From contig JBBQTD010000003.1 of the NCBI GenBank assembly GCA_038234715.1, positions 1-64,000 on the forward strand: a stretch of DNA of 64,000 nucleotides. The letters run 5' to 3'. The stretch is from SZAS-103 sp038234715. GTDB taxonomy: Bacteria > Pseudomonadota > Gammaproteobacteria > Xanthomonadales > Xanthomonadaceae. Shown piece by piece: positions 8,905-16,750 of the stretch. The position numbers and the translations under genes are program-made. Below the pieces are notes generated by a model. That model was not told where the DNA came from. It saw only the letters and a list, made by a program, of their open reading frames with translations, and did no database searches. The first letter of the stretch is position 1, and each line of letters opens with the position of its first letter.

Positions 8905-11709
8905 ATGCACCCGGAACTCTGGTCCCGTGTCGGCCCGCTGCTTGACGAGCTGATTGAACTCACGCCCGCTGAACGCGAGCCGCGCCTTACCGAACTCGAT
9001 CGCGAGCAACCCGACCTCGCTGAAGAGTTGCGCCGCATCCTCGCGCTTGATTCGAAACGGCCGGATTTCATGTCGACCCCGGTCTCGCAGGCCTCGATCC
9101 ATGCGTCATTGCCTGGCATGCGCGTCGGACCCTACCGGTTGTTGCGGATGATTGGCGAAGGCGGCATGGGCCAGGTGTGGCTCGCCGAGCGCGCCGATGG
9201 CCTGTTCGAGCGCCGGGTCGCGCTGAAACTGCTGCATCCGGGGTTCGCTGGTTCCGGCCTGCGCATGCGCTTCGACCGCGAGCGGCAGATCCTTGCAAGC
9301 CTCGGCCACGAACATGTCGCGCGGCTGCTGGACGCGGGATTCGCGGCGGACGGCCAGCCCTACCTCGCGCTCGAATACGTCGAGGGACAGAACATCGCCG
9401 AGTACGCCACACAGCGCAAGCTTACCGTGGTGCAGAAACTGACGTTGTTCCTGCAGGTGTGCAGCGCCGTTAGCCATGCCCACGCGAGCCTGGTTGTGCA
9501 TCGCGACCTGAAGCCGTCCAACATCATGGTCACGCCGGGCGGCGCGGTGAGGCTACTGGATTTTGGTATCGCCAAGCTGCTTGATGCACCAAACCGCGAC
9601 AGCACCAACGAAACCACGCGCACCGGGACACGTGCGTTCACCCTCCACTACGCCGCGCCCGAGCAGATTCGCGGCGAGCAAGTCACTACCGGCACCGATG
9701 TGTACTCGCTCGGTGTGGTGCTGTACGAACTGCTGACTGGACGCAAGCCTTACCGGATCAAGCGCGATACCGACGCCGAGTGGGAAGAGGCAATCATCAG
9801 CTCGGAACCGACCCGGCCTTCAACGATGACGCGCGGGCGCGCCGATTTGATTTCGCGCTCCGAACGCCGGCTCTCACGCGTACTCAGTGGGGACCTGGAC
9901 AACATTGTCCTCAAGGCGCTGTGCAAGCGGCCCGAGGATCGCTACATGTCGGTCGAAGCACTCGCGGCCGATCTTCGCCGCTACCTCAACGGCCGACCGG
10001 TCGAAGCGCACGCGTACAGCTACCGCTACCGGCTTGGGAAATATATCCGTCGCAACGCGGTGCAGATTGGTTTGGTGCTGGCGGTCATCGCGCTGCTCGG
10101 CAGCGCGCTGTACGTCGTGTCGTGGCAGGCGCGCGCGGCGCGCGCTGAAGCGCAACGCGCACAGGCAATGCATGATTTCGTGATTGGCCTTTTCGAGCAG
10201 GCGGGCAAGGAGGCGGGTCCATCCAATTCGGTGGACATCCGGCACCTGCTCGATGCAGGTGTGCGCCGCACCAAGACCGAATTCGCGAGCCAGCCCATTG
10301 TCCGCGCCGAACTGCTCGCATTGATTGCGCGCATGCATTTGCGGCTGGGGGACTACGCGCAGGCCATCGCGGTGCTCGACCAGCAGAAGTCGGCCTTGTT
10401 CGCCGCCCCGCAGACGGTGCAGATGGAATCGTTGCAGTTGCGCGGCGACGCGCTGCGCCAGCTCGGCGACCCCGGACGATGCCGCGACTTGCTGCTTGCC
10501 CACGAGGACCAGCTCGACGCGCGCGACCAGGCCGCACGACGTGACTCCGCCGACTACCAATCCGTGTTGGGCCGCTGTGAACGCGGCCTGCAGAACATCG
10601 CTGCGGCACGTACGCACTTCCAGCACGCGCTTGCATTGCGCGAATTGCTCCCCGAGGCGGGCGCGGACCAGGCCGAGAGCCTCAAGGACCTCGCGGAACT
10701 CGACGCCGATGCCGGCACCGGCAAGGTCGCGATGGCGGGGATGCTGGGGGCGCTGCAAAGGCTGCGTGCGACCCACAACGAGCAGGGGCCGGTCGCGATT
10801 TCGATCTGGCTCGGACTCGGCAGCCTGTACCGCGAATCTGGCAATAGCGTAGCCGCCGAGTTTTCGTACCGCACGGCGGAACGCCTGGCCGTCAGTCTGT
10901 ACGGCAATGGCCATCCGAACACCATCGATGCCGAACGTGGACTGGCGGCGATCTATGTCGATCAAGGCAAGCTAGACCTTGCAGAGCCGCTGTTCGAGGA
11001 GGCCGAGCAGCAGCTCAATCGACTGTATGGCCCGACCTACCCGGACCTCGGTTCGACGAACAACAGTCTGGGCATCATCGCGTGGGAGCGCGGCGACGTC
11101 GCGACTGCCGAACGCCGCCTGCGCCGTGCCTTGGAGCTATGGACACAATCGCCGCGACTGGCTGGCGGCCTGTTCAACCTGGCCATGATCCTGCACGGCG
11201 CAGGACGCGATGCCGACGCCGAACCATTCGCGCACCGATCGCTGATTCTGCGCGAACAGCAGTTCGGGCCGCGCCACGGCCTGGTCGGCGCAAGCCTGCG
11301 CCAGCTCGGCGAGATCAAGCTCGCTGAAAAGGATCTGGCGGCAGCCGAGCAACTGCTCCTGCGCGCGCTGGCATTATTGAATGCGGCAGCGGATTTTGGT
11401 CCCTCGCATACCGCTGCCGGCCAGGCGCAGCTTGCAATTGCGCGACTGCGACTGGCCCAGCAGCGTCCCGACAGCGCGCAGGCACTCCTGGTCGATATTG
11501 AACATCGATTCAGACCGTTCGACGCAGAACGTCGGCGCCTGCTTTGGGCGACGCGGATCCTGTCTGCGCAAATGCAGTGCGCGCAGCCGCGCCAGGCCGT
11601 GCAGGGCCGTCGCGCACTGCTGCAGGTGCGCGACGAGATCACTGCGGAAATGCCTGTGAGTGCGATTGCGCGCGACGCGACCGCCGCGCTGCAAAATTGC
11701 GGGCAGTGA
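8905..11709 (+). CDS. Transmembrane Ser/Thr protein kinase with TPR ectodomain
   Basis: A Hanks-type (PknB-like) kinase of 934 residues. The cytosolic kinase domain spans about 75-345: GEGGMGQVW (P-loop), VALKLL (Lys), HRDLKPSN near 198 (catalytic Asp), DFGIAKLLD near 218 (Mg binding) and APEQIRG. All catalytic residues are present. One membrane span near 384-407 (VQIGLVLAVIALLGSALYVV) is followed by about 500 residues of helical TPR-like repeats with NSLGIIAWERGDVATAERRL-type units, presumably outside the membrane. Start ATG 8905 was chosen because MHPELWSRVGPLLDELIEL matches the N-terminus usual for kinases of this type, and it lies 11 nt after the sigma-factor stop. Probable role: sensing envelope conditions and modulating the upstream ECF factor. 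Confidence 0.92.
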   Translation: MHPELWSRVGPLLDELIELTPAEREPRLTELDREQPDLAEELRRILALDSKRPDFMSTPVSQASIHASLPGMRVGPYRLLRMIGEGGMGQVWLAERADGLFERRVALKLLHPGFAGSGLRMRFDRERQILASLGHEHVARLLDAGFAADGQPYLALEYVEGQNIAEYATQRKLTVVQKLTLFLQVCSAVSHAHASLVVHRDLKPSNIMVTPGGAVRLLDFGIAKLLDAPNRDSTNETTRTGTRAFTLHYAAPEQIRGEQVTTGTDVYSLGVVLYELLTGRKPYRIKRDTDAEWEEAIISSEPTRPSTMTRGRADLISRSERRLSRVLSGDLDNIVLKALCKRPEDRYMSVEALAADLRRYLNGRPVEAHAYSYRYRLGKYIRRNAVQIGLVLAVIALLGSALYVVSWQARAARAEAQRAQAMHDFVIGLFEQAGKEAGPSNSVDIRHLLDAGVRRTKTEFASQPIVRAELLALIARMHLRLGDYAQAIAVLDQQKSALFAAPQTVQMESLQLRGDALRQLGDPGRCRDLLLAHEDQLDARDQAARRDSADYQSVLGRCERGLQNIAAARTHFQHALALRELLPEAGADQAESLKDLAELDADAGTGKVAMAGMLGALQRLRATHNEQGPVAISIWLGLGSLYRESGNSVAAEFSYRTAERLAVSLYGNGHPNTIDAERGLAAIYVDQGKLDLAEPLFEEAEQQLNRLYGPTYPDLGSTNNSLGIIAWERGDVATAERRLRRALELWTQSPRLAGGLFNLAMILHGAGRDADAEPFAHRSLILREQQFGPRHGLVGASLRQLGEIKLAEKDLAAAEQLLLRALALLNAAADFGPSHTAAGQAQLAIARLRLAQQRPDSAQALLVDIEHRFRPFDAERRRLLWATRILSAQMQCAQPRQAVQGRRALLQVRDEITAEMPVSAIARDATAALQNCGQ

Positions 11710-11777
11710 GAAGCGATTGCTGTTACATGCCGGTGGCGCCCGAGCGGCGTCAATCGCGCGGAAGGGCCAGGCTTGCG

Positions 11778-12413
11778 CTACGGCTTCGGCTCGTTGAGCG
11801 GCAATTGCCCTTGCAGCAATGGAATCGAACCTTCGCCGGCCATCACCTTCTTGAACTCGGCCCGGCTGACGGATACGTAGCGGTCATTGCCACCGATCTC
11901 GACTTGGGGGCCTGCGGTCAATGCGCGACCTTGCGCGTCGACCCGAACGACCATCGTTGCCTTTCTGCCACTGTGACAGATGGTCTTGATCTCGATGATT
12001 TCATCGGCCCACGCCAGCAGGTAGTGGCTGCCCTCGAACAATTCGCCAAGAAAGTCGGTGCGCAAGCCGTATGCCAGCACCGGAACGTGCATGTTGTCGA
12101 CGATCTCCCCGAGTTGCCATACCTGCGCCCTGCTCAGGAACTGCGCTTCGTCCACCAGTACGCAATGCAGTGCTCCGTGGTGCGCAAGATCGTAGCGAAC
12201 GATTGCATGAAGGTCGTCTTCGCGATCGAAGATGCGGCCTTCGGCTTTCAGGCCGATGCGCGACGCGACGACACCTGTGCCGTACCGATCGTCGATCTGG
12301 GGCAGCATGATCAGGGCGCGCATGCCGCGTTCGTGGTAGTTGTGCGCGCTCTGCAGCAAGCTCGTTGTCTTGCCGGCGTTCATTGCCGAATAGTGGAAAT
12401 AAAGCTTGGCCAT
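11778..12413 (-). CDS. tdk: Thymidine kinase
   Basis: Type II thymidine kinase, 211 residues, phosphorylating thymidine to dTMP in pyrimidine salvage. The P-loop is SAMNAGKTTSL, the catalytic Glu lies in VDEAQF, and the lasso region has GGNDRYVSVSRAEF. Family members such as the E. coli enzyme carry four structural-zinc Cys in two pairs; here only one Cys remains (TICHSGRKA) and the second pair is replaced by Ser and Phe (SVSRAEF). The active-site residues look intact, so the enzyme should work, perhaps without zinc. It is convergent with the kinase gene, with 68 nt between the stops. Confidence 0.95.
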   Translation of the reverse strand: MAKLYFHYSAMNAGKTTSLLQSAHNYHERGMRALIMLPQIDDRYGTGVVASRIGLKAEGRIFDREDDLHAIVRYDLAHHGALHCVLVDEAQFLSRAQVWQLGEIVDNMHVPVLAYGLRTDFLGELFEGSHYLLAWADEIIEIKTICHSGRKATMVVRVDAQGRALTAGPQVEIGGNDRYVSVSRAEFKKVMAGEGSIPLLQGQLPLNEPKP

Positions 12414-12416
12414 GTT

Positions 12417-13201
12417 TCAGTGCGTGGGCGCGCCGGTAGGACGCACGGGTTGGGGATCATCGACTGGGGCCGCTGCGGTCTTCGCCCTGGGTACCGCCAT
12501 GGGAACCCCGACGTTGACCTTTCCGTGCGGCGCCTTCCAGGCTTTGTCGGCCCACGCCCAGTAGGCGCGCTCGTTCCAGAAATGCGGGTCGTAATACTGG
12601 TTCGCGTCGATGACCGTCGGGGTGCGGCCAAAGCTTGGAATCTCGATCTGCATGGGCCCGACGAAACCTGTATGGCTGCCGGTTACCTGGTTGAGCCCCG
12701 CCGGAGCAGGACGCCCAGTCGCGGCTTTGCAACAGCGTCGCCATATTCGGAGTATAGCGGCTGACCGAGATCGATCGCGCGCTTGCGCTCGTCGTCGCTC
12801 AATTCCTGCCAGTAACGCTCCCGAAACGCGAGCAGGCCCGGATAGCCACGCTCGGCAGCAAGATCCATCCATGCATAGGCAAGGGGGCGATTCTGGGTCA
12901 CGCCCGTGCCATCCCAGTACATGCTTGCCAGCATCGCCTCCGAGGGTTTGTCGGCATACCGCGCGGCCCAGTGAAAGTAGCGCAGGGCATAGTCGAAACT
13001 GGCGCGCTTGTAGGCGTCCATGCCCATCCGGCGATTGTCCAGGTCCGGGTGGTATGCCAGGAAGTCTGCGCTGCTCGCCAATGGATTGACGGCCGGTGGA
13101 TCGTCCCGGTTCTGCTTTTCCTGCTTGTCCAGCACAGTTGGCTCTTGCGCATGCGCAACGCTAGCCAACAGCAAGGTCACGACCAGGTACAGCTTTCGCA
13201 T
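12417..13201 (-). pseudogene. Exported Sel1-like protein split by a one-base frameshift
   Basis: The N-terminal part starts MRKLYLVVTLLLASVAHAQ, a clear signal peptide, and has a Sel1/TPR-like core (YALRYFHWAARYADKPSEAM, LAYAWMDLAAERGYPGL). In this frame it ends at 12683 with RRGSTR. A second minus-strand frame continues at once with GLNQVTGSHTGFVGPMQIEI and runs to 12417 through PTVIDANQYYDPHFWNERAYW. Adding one base to the C run at 12696-12699 (a G run on the coding strand) joins the two into about 262 residues with sense throughout: LLRRGLNQVTG. Either the gene is newly broken or the assembly has a homopolymer error. An alternative start MIYTM lies at 13213. Function is unknown; it sits 3 nt upstream of tdk on the same strand. 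Confidence 0.72.
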
Positions 13202-13295
13202 GGTGTAGATCATCGCTATGTGGAACGGACAAATGATAGCAACCAGCGCGAATTCCTGACGCTACACTATGCGGCCTCTCCGCCTGAACATGCGC

Positions 13296-15272
13296 ATGCG
13301 CGGACTCAATCCCGACCAGCTCGCCGCCATCCGCCACTGCGACGGTCCACTGCTGGTGCTGGCCGGCGCAGGCAGTGGCAAGACACGCGTCATCACCGAG
13401 AAAATTGCGCACCTCGTTCGCGAACACGCCGTCGCGCCGGCGCACATCGCTGCGATCACGTTCACGAACAAGGCAGCGCGCGAGATGCGCGAGCGCGTCG
13501 CGAAGCTGCTTCCGGGAGATGCGGGCGAAGGCCTGACGGTGTGCACGTTCCATGCACTCGGGTTGCGCTTCCTGCATATCGAGCACCTACGAGTCGGATT
13601 GCGTCGCGGCTTCTCGGTGTTCGATTCCGACGACTCGCTGGCGCAGATCCGCGATCTCGCCGGCACGGGTGCAAAACCGGATGCGGTCGAAGCACTGCGC
13701 CAGCTCGTATCGCGCGCCAAGAACGAAGGCCTCTCGCCCGAACAGGCCCAGGCTGCGGCGCGCAGCCCGCGCGAGCGCGAAGCCGCCGACGTTTACGCAC
13801 GCTACCAACTGCGGCTGCAGGCGTTCAACGCGGTCGACTTCGACGATCTGATCCGGCTACCGCTGCAATTGCTGGAAGCAGACGCCGACCTGGCCGGAGC
13901 GTGGCGCGAGCGCATCCGCCATCTGTTGGTCGACGAATGCCAGGACACCAACGTCGCGCAGTACCGCTTGCTCAAGATACTGGCGGGTCGACGCGGCCAA
14001 TTGACCTGCGTCGGCGACGACGACCAGAGCATCTACGCGTGGCGTGGTGCGAATCCGGAGAACCTCGACGCACTCGCGCGCGACTATCCGTCGTTGCGCG
14101 TGATCAAGCTCGAACAGAACTACCGCTGCAGCGCACGCATCCTGCGCAGCGCCAATGCGCTCATCGCGAACAATCCCCACATGCATCCCAAGCGCCTGTG
14201 GTGCCAGCACGACGAAGGCGCGCTGGTACGGGTGTGGGCATGCAAGGACAACGAATCCGAAGCGCAGCGCGTGGCCGGCGAGATCACTTTCCTGCGCGAG
14301 TCGAGGAAGGTCGAACCACGCGAGTTTGCGGTGCTGTTCCGCGGCAATCACCAGTCGCGACCGCTGGAGAAGGCGCTCCAGTTGTTGCGCCTGCCGTACC
14401 ACCTCACCGGCGGCACCGCATTCCTTGATCGTGGCGAAGTCAAGGACCTGCTCGCATGGCTGCGCGTGCTTGCCAATCCCGACGACGATGCGGGTTTCCT
14501 ACGCGCGATCGCAGCCCCGAAGCGCGAAGTCGGCGCGACCACGCTCACCCGGCTCGCCGAAGGTGCACAGCTGGCGCAGCTTCCGCTCGCGCGCGCGGCA
14601 ATGCAGATGTCCCTCCTGAAGAGCCTGCCGCCCCGCGGTGCGGCTGGCCTGGCGGAATTCACCGGCATCCTCTCCCGCCTGCGTGATGACGCCGAACGCC
14701 TTGCGCCGGCCGACCTGTGCCGGCAAGTCGCCGAACGCAGCGGCTTGCTCAGCGCGTTACGCACACAGTGCCGCGATGAGGCGGCATTCAAGCGTCGCAG
14801 CGCCCACCTGGACGAACTCTCGGAATGGTTTCGCGATGCGCCGGCGTCGGCGGGGTCGCTCGCCGCGCAACTTGCACTGCTCGCGCACGCCGACCGCGGC
14901 GACCCCGGCAATAGCGTCCGCCTGATGAGCCTGCATGCGGCCAAGGGACTCGAGTTCCGCTACGTTTTCATCATCGGCTGCGAGGATGGCACGCTGCCGC
15001 ATGAGGCAAGCATTGAAGAAGGTCGCCTCGACGAAGAGCGTCGCCTTTTCTACGTCGGGATCACCCGCGCCAAGGAAGCCCTTTGGTTGTCCCACAGTCG
15101 CGAAACCAGGCGGTGGGGCGGCATCGCACAGCGCCGACCGAGCCGATTCCTTGACGAACTGCCAGCCGCGGACCTGCATCGCGACGGTGCGGATCCCTTG
15201 CGCGACGCGGAGCATCGTCGCGAGCGGGCCAGCGCGCAGCTCAGCGCAATCGCGGCATTGCTCGACCGTTGA
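13296..15272 (+). CDS. rep: ATP-dependent DNA helicase Rep (UvrD/Rep superfamily 1)
   Basis: A 3'-5' superfamily 1A helicase that helps replication forks pass roadblocks. Seen: motif I LAGAGSGKTRVI, motif Ia ITFTNKAAREM, motif II LLVDECQDTN, motif III GDDDQSIYAWRGA, motif IV region EQNYRC, motif V LMSLHAAKGLEF and motif VI FYVGITRAK. Length about 658, close to E. coli Rep (673). ATG 13296 (MRGLNPDQ) was chosen to match the Rep N-terminus; in-frame ATGs at 13269 and 13290 are alternatives. A TACACT hexamer lies just upstream at 13263-13268 and may be the -10 element. UvrD itself is less likely because of the Rep-like start and length. Confidence 0.9.
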   Translation: MRGLNPDQLAAIRHCDGPLLVLAGAGSGKTRVITEKIAHLVREHAVAPAHIAAITFTNKAAREMRERVAKLLPGDAGEGLTVCTFHALGLRFLHIEHLRVGLRRGFSVFDSDDSLAQIRDLAGTGAKPDAVEALRQLVSRAKNEGLSPEQAQAAARSPREREAADVYARYQLRLQAFNAVDFDDLIRLPLQLLEADADLAGAWRERIRHLLVDECQDTNVAQYRLLKILAGRRGQLTCVGDDDQSIYAWRGANPENLDALARDYPSLRVIKLEQNYRCSARILRSANALIANNPHMHPKRLWCQHDEGALVRVWACKDNESEAQRVAGEITFLRESRKVEPREFAVLFRGNHQSRPLEKALQLLRLPYHLTGGTAFLDRGEVKDLLAWLRVLANPDDDAGFLRAIAAPKREVGATTLTRLAEGAQLAQLPLARAAMQMSLLKSLPPRGAAGLAEFTGILSRLRDDAERLAPADLCRQVAERSGLLSALRTQCRDEAAFKRRSAHLDELSEWFRDAPASAGSLAAQLALLAHADRGDPGNSVRLMSLHAAKGLEFRYVFIIGCEDGTLPHEASIEEGRLDEERRLFYVGITRAKEALWLSHSRETRRWGGIAQRRPSRFLDELPAADLHRDGADPLRDAEHRRERASAQLSAIAALLDR

Positions 15273-15446
15273 CCATTTCGTCCAGGCATTCGCTCCATAA
15301 AGAACAATGACTTAGGCTGACAAAGCCGGTATAAAGCCCGTTCCGCAAGCGCAGTCAGGATCAGCCGTCGGGCTGCTTCGGCCAAAGATGGCATTGCTGG
15401 CCAGCGAAACAGCCTGTTCCGGCCCAGGCCCTGGCCGCTTCCGTTC

Positions 15447-15475
15447 TTGTTTCCAATCCCCGCACGCACTACATT
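15447..15475 (+). promoter_or_regulatory. Candidate sigma-70 promoter for the lipoprotein gene
   Basis: TTGTTT (15447-15452) and TACATT (15470-15475) are separated by 17 bp and lie 25 bp before the ATG of the lipoprotein gene. AGGGAG precedes that ATG. The match to consensus is moderate. The rest of the 227-bp gap after rep shows no gene. Confidence 0.35.
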
Positions 15476-15499
15476 GCGCACACACTCAGGGAGCCCTAC

Positions 15500-16516
15500 A
15501 TGAATCGTCTTAAACTGGTGGCCGCCGCCGGCCTCAGCCTGCTGGCGCTGTCCGCCTGCACCGTGAACAAGAACGAAGCCGCGAAGGACCCGGTCACTGC
15601 GGCCAAGGATTTGTCGGTTGCGGTCCGCGACAACGATTTCGACCGCCTCAGCCACATCATGGTGCCGCCGGCCGACTATACGAAGCTCGAAGCGCGTTTC
15701 AAGGACGAGCAAGCGAAGAAACCGGCCCCATCTGCAGATGAGAGCAAGCAGTTCTCCGACAGTATCGCCAAATTCACCGCGCCGGATGCCGAAGACAAAC
15801 TGTTCGCCGAAATCCAGCCAAAACTTGCCCAGATGGGTCCGCAAATCCCGATGATGGTCGGCATGATGAGCGGGATGGCTGGGCAGAGCATCGCTCAAAA
15901 CGACAAGATGAGCCCTGCCGCGAAAACCCAGGCAACCGCCGTGTTGACCGCGGTCACCAAGTGGGCGACCACCGCACCGTTGTCCGATCCGGACAAGGCA
16001 AAGCAAGCGATCAAGCTCGTGGTCGGCACCGCCCGCGATCTGAAGCTGACCACCCTGGATGCCGCACAGCACATGAGTTTCTCCGAAGTGATGCAAAAAG
16101 CCGGCGTCGCCGTCGGCGGCCTGCGCAAGACGCTTGCCGTTTACAACTTCGACACCGACAAGATGCTCGACAGCGTGAAGGTCGAGAAGAAGTCCGAGAG
16201 CGGCGATACAGCCGTCGTGACGGTCAGCTATTCGCTGCTCGATACGCCGGTCAGTGCCGACATGCCGATGGTCCAGCGTGATGGTCGCTGGTACAGCGCG
16301 GATCTGGTCAAGAGCGTCGAGGACTCGCTGGCCAAGCCTGCCGATGCCGTGACAGCGCCGACCACCGCCCCCGGTCCTGAGGGAATGCCTGCTTCAGCCG
16401 CGCCCGATTCCCCAGCGGAGCCAACTGCGCCGCCGTCGAGCGATGCGTCGTCCGAGCCCGCACCGGCAGACAACGCTTCTTCGCCGGCAAGTGATGCGTC
16501 CAACGGCGGCGGTTGA
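15500..16516 (+). CDS. Predicted lipoprotein of unknown function
   Basis: A 338-residue protein with a lipoprotein signal peptide (MNRLKLVAAAGLSLLALSAC, lipobox LSAC, acylated Cys at residue 20). The mature part begins charged (TVNKNEAAKDP). A central helical region is rich in Met (MGPQIPMMVGMMSGMAGQS). A folded segment near 210-265 (VEKKSESGDTAVVTVSYSLL ... MVQRDGRWYSADL) looks like a small beta domain. The last 60 residues are a Pro/Ala/Ser/Glu-rich disordered tail. No Asp follows the Cys, so outer-membrane sorting is likely by the Asp+2 rule. No family is recognised. Start ATG 15500 has AGGGAG upstream. Confidence 0.8.
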   Translation: MNRLKLVAAAGLSLLALSACTVNKNEAAKDPVTAAKDLSVAVRDNDFDRLSHIMVPPADYTKLEARFKDEQAKKPAPSADESKQFSDSIAKFTAPDAEDKLFAEIQPKLAQMGPQIPMMVGMMSGMAGQSIAQNDKMSPAAKTQATAVLTAVTKWATTAPLSDPDKAKQAIKLVVGTARDLKLTTLDAAQHMSFSEVMQKAGVAVGGLRKTLAVYNFDTDKMLDSVKVEKKSESGDTAVVTVSYSLLDTPVSADMPMVQRDGRWYSADLVKSVEDSLAKPADAVTAPTTAPGPEGMPASAAPDSPAEPTAPPSSDASSEPAPADNASSPASDASNGGG

Positions 16517-16570
16517 GCAGTCATCGACTGATTTCGCCGGTCCCCAAGCTACGGCGGCGCGCCTTGGCGC

Positions 16571-16750
16571 GTCGCCGCGTGCTGTTTCGAACTCTGTCGC
16601 GTCGCCGCGCGCTGTTTCGAACTCTGTCATGTCGTCAGGAGCTGGTTCAAACGCGATCGACTCGCCGCGCGCAGTTTCAAGCCCGATCGCGTTGCTGCCC
16701 GCCGTCTCAATCACACTCGCGTTGTCGCGCGTCATCTGAAGCCTGCTGAT
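16571..16750 (+). repeat. Six tandem copies of a degenerate 30-bp repeat directly before plsB
   Basis: Units start at 16571, 16601, 16631, 16661, 16691 and 16721. The first two differ at only a few positions (GTCGCCGCG-GCTGTTTCGA core) and the rest are progressively diverged. The unit equals ten codons. In the frame of plsB the array is open (SPRAVSNSVA repeated) until a TGA at 16737-16739, nine bases before the plsB ATG at 16749, which lies in the sixth unit. It fills the gap between the lipoprotein gene and plsB. Confidence 0.85.

Noticed and set aside
12690..12705. Programmed ribosomal frameshifting in the Sel1-like gene
   Set aside because: There is a short G run but no slippery heptamer with a downstream structure that I can identify; mutation or sequencing error is simpler.
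11544..12764. Plus-strand frame (406 codons) across tdk and the frameshifted Sel1-like gene
   Set aside because: Antisense to tdk, whose motifs are unmistakable.
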